From Metellina segmentata (Eukaryota > Arthropoda > Arachnida > Araneae > Tetragnathidae): a stretch of 64,000 bases of DNA. The stretch's first letter is position 1. Each line of letters begins with the position of its first letter. Location: contig OX375880.1 of NCBI GenBank assembly GCA_947359465.1, positions 17,740,120 to 17,804,119 of the forward strand. The letters are read 5' to 3'. Under the pieces are notes generated by a model, which saw nothing but the letters and a program-made list of their open reading frames with translations, did no database searches and had not been told where the DNA came from. Positions 35,201 to 47,200 of the stretch are shown here, piece by piece. The position numbers and the translations under genes were made by a program.

Positions 35201-38200
35201 GTACCGTCGTCGTCGTCAGCTCGGGTGTTGCTTCGTCATCTGACCGTGGTTCAAAATTACGAGGTGTTGTCCTCGGGTCTTTCCCTTAAGGGATTGATCC
35301 CGGACCGTCGTCAATAGCCCGCTGTGTTGCTCCAGTGCGACGTTAATATTGATGTACATACTGAAATTAATGTCACACTGGAGCAACATAAAGGGCTATT
35401 AGTGACGGTGCGGGATCAATCCTCAAAAGAAAGAACCGAGAACAACACCGAGTAATTTCGAACTACGGTCAGATGACGAGGTCAGATGAAATCACCCATG
35501 TGACGAGGTCAGGTCACACCTGATCTGGCACTCCACTCCAGTGTTCCACGCCAACGTGAGGATATTTGAGGCCACAACGGATCTAACGTGCAACAGCTCT
35601 CGTACACGATCTTTGGTTGGATTCGAACTCGCAACCTTCCTGTTGCAAATGCCGTACTCTTCTAACCGGGCTACCACGGTTCTGTGCCCTTTTGGACATT
35701 CATTTCTGTTTGAATACGGTTTAAGTGTGTATTCACTGCCTTACGTTAAAGTTTCGGAAGGGAATTTCTGAACATATTTTTTTTGTGTGCTGTTTTCTTC
35801 GGACTTTTGTCTAATGGCTCTTTTCGCAGGCAGATCTCATTCTACTATCGACGAGTGAACCCAACGGACTCTGTTACATCGAAACTGCAGAACTGGATGG
35901 GTGAGTTTATTCAGAAACATATATCTTGAGACACGAAAATCCTTCGTGGTATTGAGCTTTCTCTATTAGGGAAATAAGAAGTTGTCTTCAGCGTGGTAAT
36001 CTGCTGTACACTACCCTACAATAATGGACCGAACGCCAGCGGATTTGCATAAAATGCGACTACTTGTTTGGGGGTGTTTTTCGTGGTATTGCCTGGGACC
36101 ATTGCGTGTTGTTCCTGGTCAATTGAACGCCGACGCCTACATGAACATTTAGGACAGTCAGGTTCTTCCTACGCTCTGGCAATTTTATGGAATGGACGCA
36201 TGTTACTTCCAGGACGACACCGCTTCATGTCATGTTGCAGCCTCTGTCAAGCAGTGGTACCAAGATATGGATGTAAAACGTCTTCTCTGGCCTGCTCGCA
36301 GTTCCGACCTAAACAGCGTTGAACATTTGTGGGAAGAGATAGAGCGACGCTTACGGACCAGGCAACCACGTCCGAAATCTACACCTGAGCTGACGACATT
36401 CTTGCAGCGGGAATGGACACAAATACCAATAGCTGTGTATCCAAACCTTGTTGAAGGTATGTCCGGAAGGGTTGATAGTTGCAGCACGTGGGGATCATCC
36501 CCCTATTAAAGCATGCATTATTTCCACTATACCATCACATCTTGCTGTCCGATCCATTATTGTAGGGTTGTGTATCTGTATAGCAGAACAATTTCTTTCA
36601 ATTGACAACAACCCTTTTCTACATGAGCTGTGCGTAATTTAGTGATGACTTTGAGAACACGAAAGCGGAATTCGGAAAATCGCATGAGATGGAGAAAATT
36701 TAGCCCGTATGTGTTTACTGTTTCTTAACGAATTCCTAGAGTTCCACGATCAGAGCCTTGGTTGGGAAAGCATCGTATTAGCAATCGGAGCGTTGTGCAT
36801 AAAGGGGGCTGGGGCACGTTAAAACCGAGGGGCTCCTCAAATGTCCTCACGTTGGCGTGGTGAGGGAATTTGAAGAGCGGGTAGTCAGTTCGGGTTTTGC
36901 CTCGTCATCTGACAGTGGTTCAAAATTACATAGCGTTGTCCTCTGATACTCCCCTTGGGATTGATCCTGGGCTGTTGCCAATAGCCCGTTGTACTGCTCC
37001 AGTGAGACGTTAATTAAATACCTACCTACTGCCCATCTCACGGCGAAATTATCTTAATAATTCGTATATTCCTGATTGGACTTTCCGGGCCATGGCGTCA
37101 AAGCGAGTTTTAAAAGTCCAGCTAGAACGATTTAACGTTTTCTCTCCGCGATGAAAAATTTGTACCCTATCGCGAAATTATACTTTTCATCGCATCAAAT
37201 TTATTTATGAACTAATGTAAAAATAATTATACCATAAGAAAGAGTACATTCTAAGTTTTCACGTGGTATTTTCACATGTTAAAACTAATAGTATTAAGCT
37301 ATAGATATGACACTTTTTACAAAAAGTAATGAAAATTTCCCAAAATATGCATGAGCAACTTTTAATCGCATCAAATCTATTTATTAACTAATTTCAGAAA
37401 TAATTGTATCATAATAAAGAGTACATTTTAAGGTTTCCCGTATAGTTTTGAAATTTAAAAACTAATAGTAATAAGCTATGGATATAACATTTTTAACAAA
37501 AGTAACGAAAATGTCCCGATTTTTCCCAAATTTCAAAAAAATATTACCAGGAACCAAATTTCTTATCCGAACTTTCTCGTTAAACCGTTTGAGAATCGAG
37601 CAAAAAAAGCAAATATGTATTATATGATACATAATTCATTTATGTTTTGTGCTTTCAGGGAAACCAACTTAAAGTGCCGACAATCCCTTCCTGAAACTGC
37701 AGAAATGGGAGAAGATCATGCTCTATTCGGGAAATTCTCCGGTAAGAAACTCATGAAACTAAATGTACTTAACCCTTCACGTGATTCTGACGTGAAATCA
37801 AGACTTAGGACCACAGTAGCCCGATTGAAAGATCAATGGACTAGCAACCAAACCATCCAGTCTAAAGACCTTCGTGAACAAAGTGGGCTGGTGCACGTTA
37901 ACTCTGTTGTGGCCTCAAATGTCCTCACGCTGTCGCGGTTTGGAAGTTTGGAGAGAGGGGTGCCTTCCTCAGGTGATCTCGTCATCTGACAGAAGTTCAA
38001 AATCACGTGGTGGTGTCCTCGAATCTTTCACTTCGTGGAATGATCCAGGACTTAGCCAATAGACCGTCGGGTAGCTACAGTGCGACATTAATTAAATACC
38101 TACCATAAAGATCTAACCAATTTTACTTATGATGAGTTGTCTCGTCATCAAGATATTCCCGATCTTTTTATAACTAGACCAGGGTCTGAGCACTTTTCTT

Positions 38201-41200
38201 ATAATGACGAGATATTTCGTCCATCATGATCGAATCAGTCATGCTAATGAGACTCGATACCTTTTTTGAGAGGGTTAACTCATGAGAGGGTTAACTCATG
38301 AGAGGGTTAACTCATCAGAGGGTTAATTCATCAGAGGGTTACCTCGTCAGAGGGTTAACTGTCGGAGGCAGGACCTTCCTCCAGAACGGTCAGTATCGAT
38401 ATCGTGACCAGAGAGCTTTGTGGACACGGAAAATACGAATACATTTTTATTTTGTAATGCTTTGTAATCTTTCCCTTTAGGATTGATCTCGGACCGTCGC
38501 CAATAGTCCATTGTGTTGCTTTAGTTTGACGTTAGTTAAAAATATCTACCTACCTATCTCTACAAAGTTTGTATCTGTAAAATGTAGAACACGCATGTTC
38601 CCTTAGTAAAAGATAAATTTATAGATTTGGCAAGGTTTAACATTTGGTATATTTGGGGTGTATTTATTTTTTAAATCGTGAAGGGTCATCTGACCTGAAA
38701 GTGAAACTCTGTCGCGGTATTGAACCCAAAGTGTGTAGATGTGAACTGGTAAAGGTAAGTGCACACTAGTCGTAATTCGAACGCTCAGCCTACAAATGTA
38801 ATATTTGCTTCTGACTAGTAGTTCCAGAGAGAAAAATGTTCGAAGTTGCAGGCGACCTGATCTACGAACCACCCCAAATCAACCTGAGAAAGGTCGACGA
38901 CACGCTTCAGTTTGACATATTGGTGACCCGTACTTGCTACGTACGCGCAACCTCCCGATGATTCAACCTACTTATATTATATTTGCATCCGACTTTAAAT
39001 TATATAAGTGAAATGTTTGGTGTTGCAGGCGACTTGATCGGCGAACCGAGCAAGCTTAACAAGTTCAAGGGCACACTTAGGTTTGCCGTATTGGTGACCC
39101 GGACGTTATTTAAACACACAACCTACTGATATAATATTTGCATCATACTACATAGTAATTCCTGAGGGTAAGGTCTTTGGTGTTGCAGGCGACTTGATCT
39201 GCGAACCGCCCCACAGCAAGCTGATCTAGTTCGAACACACACTTAGGTTTGACATATTGGTGACCCGGACGTGATTTAAACACACAACCCACTGATATAA
39301 TATTTGCATCATGTTAGTAATTCCAGAGGGTAAAGTGTTTGGTGTTGCAGGCGACCTGATCTGTGAACCGCCTAACAACAACCTGAGCAAGTTCGAGGGC
39401 ACGCTTCGGTGGGAGGGCGAGACGTACGCCCTGGACAACGAGAAGGTGCTGTACCGGGGGTGCGTGCTGCGGAACACCCGCTGGTGCTACGGCATCGTCA
39501 TCTTCGCCGGGAGGGACACCAAGCTCATGCAGAACAGCGGCAAGACCATCTTCAAGCGCACCAGCCTCGACAGGCTACTCAACATCATCATCATCGGAGT
39601 GAGTATGCTTTCGTCTTTTCTTCGGGGGGTTGTCCTGTTGACAGAGTCCCGGATCAGCAACCAGAGAGTTGCGAGTTTGGAAATCTATCCAACAAATACC
39701 ATCCTGTTGTGTGCCAGATGACATATTAGCCCTCCAAGGGGTTCTGAGGAGACATTCTAGACCATCAAGATCTGACCAATCTTGACGAGATGTCTCGTTG
39801 TCAAGATTTAAGTTGCTCCAGTGCGACGCTATTGAAAAATTACCTACCTCGTCATAAAAATATTGACGATTTGTTTTATGATGAGATCAAGATCTGGAAG
39901 TTATCAAGTTTGATCTTTCTTTTAATGACGAGATATTTAGTGTCCATCACTATCTGGTCCATTTCACTTCTAATGACAAGAAATTTCATTCATCAAGATC
40001 TGGTCGGTTTTTCTTCGAATTACGAGACGTTTAGTCCATCAAGGTCTGGTCAGTTTCTTTTCTAACGACGAGACATTTAGTGTCCATCAATATCTGGTCT
40101 GTTTCACTTCTAATGACGAGACATTTAGTGCATCAAGGTCTGGTCAGTTTCTCTCATGACGAGACATTTCGCATGTTTATACCTCGTTTAGACAACCACC
40201 AGGAGGCTTAAATCTGTTGTGGCCTCGAATGTCTTTGCGTTGGCGTAATGTAGAAGCTTGGCAATGCCATCTCAGACGTTGATCTTGTCATTTCACCGTG
40301 GTTCAGAATGATTTCAACACATTTAATTGATCAGCATTGGCTGATACCGAGAAACAAAATTAGTTTATCTAGTGAACAGTCCAAGACTTTTATATGTAAA
40401 TACTAATCTTTTTCTGTATCCCTATTCTATCTTAAATTGTATATTGAATGAAATTTATACTTCTACCCTTTTTCTGTCTGTTGGCTATATTTTTCCTAAA
40501 CTCAGCGGGGTGAACTATTTGCCCCTCTTGTACAAATTTTGTCTTCAGGGACATATTGCAACGGACTTTACAGCCACGGGGTATTCTTGTGATCTTTTTT
40601 TTTTTTTTTTGTTCTTTTACGCTACCATATCTAACTGCCATCACACCATTTAATCCTGTACTTTCATCTTTGAATCAAGACAATGTCTTTTGAAGAAAGA
40701 CTGACCAGATCTTGATGGAGTAGTTATCTCATCATTTGAAGGACTGACCAGATGTCGTCATCATTAAAAAATGTGCGATATCTTAATGACGAGATACCTC
40801 GTCAATAGCAAAATTGATCAGATCTCGATGGACGAGATATCTCGTCAAAGGTTAAACTGTCTAATGATGCGTGGTTTTTCCGCAGATTGTGTTCTTCCTT
40901 CTCAGCCTGTGCCTGTTTTGCACCGTGGCGTGTGGGGTCTGGGAGACCGTCACAGGCCAGCACTTCCGTCTCTACTTGCCTTGGGACCCCCTAGCGCCTG
41001 AAGGCACCACTGCTGGCGCCGCCGTCACCGCCGTCCTCGTCTTCTTCTCTTATGGCATCGTCATGAATACCGTTGTGCCTATTTCGCTTTACGTCAGGTG
41101 AGATCTTTTATTGCCACACTCTTGCTACTGATTTGGACCTTCGAGTTGTAGGCGGCGCAGATTCGATTCCTGTCTGGTGTATTTCTCACTTCTGTGGAAG

Positions 41201-44200
41201 AAAAAACTTTTATTGTGTGTGTCTATTACTTGATTTTGGCGCATCATGTCCAAATATGGCCCTTTGCACCATAAAACCCCAAAACAAAAATATATACTGA
41301 TTTGGACACACATTTTGTTACAAACTCTGTTTGTTTTACAGTACGCCAAGAAATGTTGACCGGAAGAAACCATTTGATCCCTAGGGGTGCAGGCGGGAAT
41401 GACCTTCCAAGGTCACCAAGAAGGAAGAACTCTCCATACGTCCTTCCTTTTTGTCCAACCCTCAAGTTCTCCCTCTTCTTTCTCCTTATGACAAGGATGT
41501 CAGTTCAAGATCATATAGACGGAAGGATACTCGGTGGCCAAGGCTCGAGTTCGTCCTTTTCTAGGACGCAAATGACAATCCAAGGTCGCTGAGAAGAAGG
41601 GACCCTCAATAAGTCATCGGTGTCCAACTCTTAATTTCCCCTTTTCTTTATCCTTACGATCGAAATAAACGTCCATGTTTTTCACCGCCTACGCCCCACG
41701 GGGTCAAATGAACTAGCTCGTGCAAGGCAACAAGGTGGAATTCATCGTACGCAAGAAGACAAGCAACAGCTATGTTCTTGTAATTACAAGAACATTAAAA
41801 AAATATACAGTATTTACATCAAAAATCCCATACCTCAATATATGTATCTCGCAGTCCAGCGTGGTGAACCACGTAAACACCCGCTGCTTCTCGCTCTCTC
41901 CAACCGTCTCTAACCGTCGTCTCCAACGGCCTCTGCCGCAGTCTAAAAGTAACCCAACGTTAAAAGTTGACAGCCAATCAGATCATCTCGACGAACATCT
42001 GTTCTCAAGTAGTTGTCAGGTGCAAGACGGGAAAACAGCAGCTAGCGCCAAACAACACAAAATCAGAAAGCATTCTGCATTCCGAAATTCCGCTCGAATT
42101 GTTTTCTTTTATGTCACGATTATCTCACGATTCAGTATCTCACGATGTCACAGCGCAAACCTTTTCATCTCACTAAAATACCAGGAGAGTTGCTTGCCTT
42201 TAATTTGCCCAGGACATTTTAAAGGACCCATCTGCCATTAACGTAAAACTTTTTTGCACAGACTCAATGACTTAGGGTCCGATTCAACTGAAACGTGATC
42301 GATGTCCTCGATCGACTGAAAGCACCACGAGTGAGTCTTATTTAGGAATTCATCTTCCCGTTTAAACACGATCGAGGCTGTTAAGCTACGGTTTCCTAAG
42401 AAAGCGGAGTCTGTTATCTAGCGTCCGTGATACGTCATGATGTGGTGGGCATAACTAGGCGGCCGTCTTAACGGAGATCAGAGATGTCAACTCATACGGA
42501 CAAAATACGGTAGAGAATGGGCGATACAGACAGCTATCTTGGTTTATTTTATTCGAGAAACAAAACAAAGGGGCTTTTTATTCCTTTAGTTCAAGTTTCT
42601 ATCTTCGCGATCGTTGAAGAAAGATAGAGTGAAAATGTCAACGGAATTCAAATCAACGTAAAATTCTACGCCAGATCGATACCAAAAACAGATTTATTTT
42701 TTAATTATTTACCGTGTGATTATTTAATTATTCATTTAAAGAAAATCAAATCTAAGGTATCGATCTAGTGTAAAATTTTCCGCAGATTTGAAATCCGTTG
42801 AAATTTTCAATCTATTTTTCACAATCCCGATTTTACAAAAAGGAAACTAAACAATGCCAGTCAAAAAATTTTTGTTTGTTTTGCTTCCCTTCGCTGGAAT
42901 TGTGTGTGCGCAGGAAATGGAATGTTGCCGCTTCAAGAGACAAAACGTACCCCAACGATTTGAGACCTTTCTGATGGCGGGTCAGATAATTTTTGTTACG
43001 CTCACAAACAACGTTCTCAAGGAAACCAACGCCATCTGTTTGTATAAACAACGTTATAGTGACGTCATCCGCAGCTACATTACGGTTGCTAGATAACGGA
43101 TCCGCTTTCTTAGGAAACCGTAGCTTTAGGGTTACCACAGAAACACGATGATTGCTGAAACGGTTGTGAGGTCACAAGATCGTAAATTAACCAATAGGAT
43201 AGCATGAAATTGCACCCTGTTAGTTTACTATTTTCAGCGGGTCAGTTTATCTCTCTGAACGAGACATTTTGTACGTTGGTAAAACCTATTCCTTAATTTC
43301 GCTTGATATTCTGATTCACCAGAGTAGCCCCAAATGGGAGAGTGAACAGTGGAATATAAAAATACAAAAAAACAGAATTAAAAAATTATGATGTTTGCAT
43401 ATTTGGAGATGGTTTTTTATGTTTTAAAGATTGACCCCCCCCCATGTTTTCGTACTTGTGTTTGCATCGCGTTGTTTTATGTCAAAATATATTTTTTTTA
43501 TATTCGAAGTTCCTTGTTATACTTTACAAACGACTGCTCCTTGCATATTCACCCGTGTTGCGGCGTCTTCTGACCGTGGTTCAAAATTACGTGGTGTTGT
43601 CCTCGGAACTTTCCCTAGCGGGATCGATCCCGGACCGTCGTCAATAGCCCGTTGTGTTGCTCCAGTACGACGTTAATTAAAAACATCAATATTACCGCCA
43701 TGTTGCAAAGAAACGTCAAAACAAAATGATCGCATCGAGCGCACTCGCGACGCGGAGAGGAATAGAAAATTCTCGATCAAGTGACTATACGATCGAGTCG
43801 TTTCAGATGAATTGAAAATTCGGCGTTAACCTCTGCGCTGCGGCAGGTAGACAGTTGTTACCACTCCAATTTCGTTTACACCAGCAACATGGTATAGATC
43901 TGTGCACGGTGAATGTTATCCTCCATTTAAGTGATCGCTGGCATCGATTCCCATTTACGAGCTGTCAGCGACTAACCTTCTAGAGGGCCCATCCCTTTGT
44001 TCGGTATCCTACCTTGTCGAACGTGAATGTGTGAACGCTTCGTGGTAAATGCAGAGGGTCACTCTGGTGATATACGCCACACAATACTATGAAAAGAAAA
44101 CGTCGGTCATAAATGCCACTCAAGGCTCAATCGCTCAATTTAGGAAATTAGGTAAGGGGGGGTTGGACATGCAGACGAAACAGCCGTTCCTGGAGACGAT

Positions 44201-47200
44201 TGAAAAAATTATGCGTCGCAGCGTAAAGGTTAATGACTTGAATATTTCACCGTGAAGTTTCTGCGGCTAATAGAGTTTCGTGGCGATATGATCGAGAAAT
44301 GTTGCAGTTGAATCTAGCCCTTAGAGTATTTTATTTTACACTAAGATGAGAAAGAACTAAAAAAATTTCGAAAATTTCGATTTTTAGAAATCGCTGTGCG
44401 TCGTCGATAGCTGGACATGGATTCTGTAACGAAACAACGTCCTGCCCTCTTTGCATTTGTTTTAATTCTTTATACTTCTTATTTTAATGTTTGTCTGATT
44501 ATTCTATTTTCTCATCTCGTGTTTGGCTCAACTTATTCTGTTCTGGATCTTGCGCCATAAAACTCAAATCAACCCACCAACCAACCTGTTCTATTTGCAG
44601 CGGGGTTGGTTCAAAATTACGTGATGTTGTCCTCTGATCTATCCATTGGGGGATTGATCCCACACCGTCGTCAATAGCCCGTTGTGTTGCTCTAGTACAA
44701 CGTTAATTAAAATTACCTTACCTATTTGCAGCGTGGAGGTGATCCGCTTCTTCCACAGCCTGTTGATCAACTGGGACGAGAAGATGTACTACGCCCACAA
44801 CGACACCCCCGCTAAAGCCCGCACCACCACCCTCAACGAGGAGCTGGGACAGATCGAGTACGTCTTCTCCGACAAGACCGGCACCCTCACGCAGAACATC
44901 ATGACCTTCAACAAGTGCTCCATCAACGGGAAGACGTACGGAGACCTCATAGATGAGGGCACGGGCGAGCCGATCGTCATCACGGAGGTCAGTTTCGGAT
45001 TTCCTCTAGCAATGGGCTTCCCTAAAGACCCCCATTGCTCATTTTGGTATTTAATGTCCTCGCGTTGGGGTCATTCCATGCAAATGAGCAAATCTGTTGT
45101 GGCTGACAAATCACCAATATTAATGAAAACGAGCGGAATAACCTGGTGTTTACTCGGGTTTCAAATTTTCCTGTGTTAACTCATACACAAATCCTGTAGA
45201 ACGTGTTTCCTTATCCATGTCCATTTATTTCAGAAAAAAAAACTTTAGATTTTAAAATTGAGGCTTCTAGGCGAATTTTTAGGACTACCTGTGTGCCAAT
45301 TTTCATGACTACAAATTGGTCTGAAGACAGGAAAGAAATAGCCTATGTTTTCCGCAGTGTTCTAATTGTACCAAATTTGGTGTGGTTTGGTCACACGGTG
45401 TAGATTTGTATAGAGAATGTACACACACATACACTGACGAGCCAAAACATTATGAACATCCCCACATTGTTCAGTGAACTGGTGTGGATGACGTGGAGAG
45501 CACGTGATTAAGTGATAATGGTATTTAACTGCTACTGGAGAAGGTAAGTAATCATTCCTGCACTTACTTTGCTGATCTAAGCGAATTTGATAGAGGGCAG
45601 GTTGTAATGGCCCGAAGACTTGGAACGAGTATCACCGAAACTGCACGACTGGTAGGTTGTTGACGATCTGTCGTTGTTAGCATTCGTGCAAAATGGATTA
45701 ATGACGGTGACACCAGCAGTAGACACCAAGGTGTTGGTCGTCCACGCGTCATCAAAGAAAAAGGACTTCGGATACTATCGCGCTTGGTAAAGCAATATCG
45801 GCGGGAGACAGTGGCTCAAGTGATAGCCCAATACAATGCAGGTCCAAGCGCAAGTGTTTCGGAACACACAGTTCAGCGGACGCTGTTGAATATGGGACTG
45901 TGCAGCAGACGCCCCACTCATGTGCCTCTGCTGACCAAGTGTCATCGTCAACTACGCCTGCAGTGGGCCCGGGAACATTAAGACTGGATCATGGATGAGT
46001 GGAAGAGAGTTGCCTGGTCAGATGAATCCCGATTTCTTATTCGTCACGTCGATGGTCGTGTCAGGGGTACTGCCGTCTGCCAGGCGAACAGTTTCTCCCC
46101 TCTTGTACAGCAGGTCATACACAGGCTGGTGATGGCTGTATTATGCTTTGGGGGAAGTTCTCGTGGGCGACTCTGGGACCCGTAGTTGTGGTAGAACAGA
46201 CCATGAACACTGCAAACTATCTTAATATCATTGCGGATCAGTTGCACCCTCACATGACGTCTTTCTTCCTAACATTGTTGTTTGTTTGTTAGTAACGTTT
46301 AGATGGTTTGTATTTATGAATGAATGGTTTTAATTTTATCTTCCAGGACAATAAATACGTCGCACTGGGGTTAGTCCTTCGTTGATTCAGATCATAATTT
46401 CCACCGGGATTGGGATCGTCCCAATCTGCTGAGACTATTTAAACATGACATCAGCAACGTTTCTGTATATAGTCCATGAATAGATTCCATTAAGACCTTT
46501 ATAACTGAGCCTCATTTTCAGTAGTTTATTAGTCTCACATTTCTATTCTTGTTTCACCAGTAATGCTCCGTTCATTCCAATCTAGCTATGAAGTCTCATT
46601 CATTAAAGCCGACCATCCGTTCTGGTGGTTAAGGTGTTAGCCTCTCGATCGGAAGGTTCCTGGATCGAATCCGGGTCAGTGCATGGATATTTGTAAGCGT
46701 TTGGTGTAGAGGCGGCTGGTGCACCTTAAATCGGTCGTGGCCGAAAGTCCTCACGTTGCGTTGGTGTGGAAGTTTGGAGAGTGGGGTGGCAGCTCGGATG
46801 TTGCCTCAACATCAGACCGTGGTTCAAAATTATGTGGTGCTGTCCTCGGATCTTTGCCTTAGGAAATTGATCCCGGACCGTCGTCAATAGCCCATTATGT
46901 TGCTCTAGTACGACGTTAATTAAAAATCACCTTACCGCACTCATTAAAGTGCTTAATCCTATTACGATGAAACAGCATCGAATTGTATTACTAGACTAAA
47001 ACGGTAGCTACAATAACTTTGTTGTTTTTCAGCAACGTTTAGATGGTTGATATTTATGAATGAATGTATTTTAATTTTGTCTTACAGGACACTAAATCCG
47101 TGGACCTGTCCTTTAATCCAATGCACGAGGCCAAATTCAGATTCTACGACAAAACTTTACTGGAGGACATCCGTAATGGAGACGCTAATGTTTTTGAGTT

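Larger units (their letters stand above)
42276..43834. mobile_element. Possible larger MITE with another MITE and a SINE nested inside
   Basis: The left end ggtccgattcaactgaaacg is roughly mirrored by cgtttcagatgaattgaaaa at the right. Between them sit the clear MITE 42384-43125 and a SINE at 43562-43690. The outer boundaries are less certain than the inner ones. Confidence 0.4.

Noticed and set aside
38852..39250. Exon 7 duplicates as real alternative exons
   Set aside because: They have acceptors but no convincing donors, one has an in-frame stop, and the homology ends before the second half of the exon. Kept as repeats, not coding.
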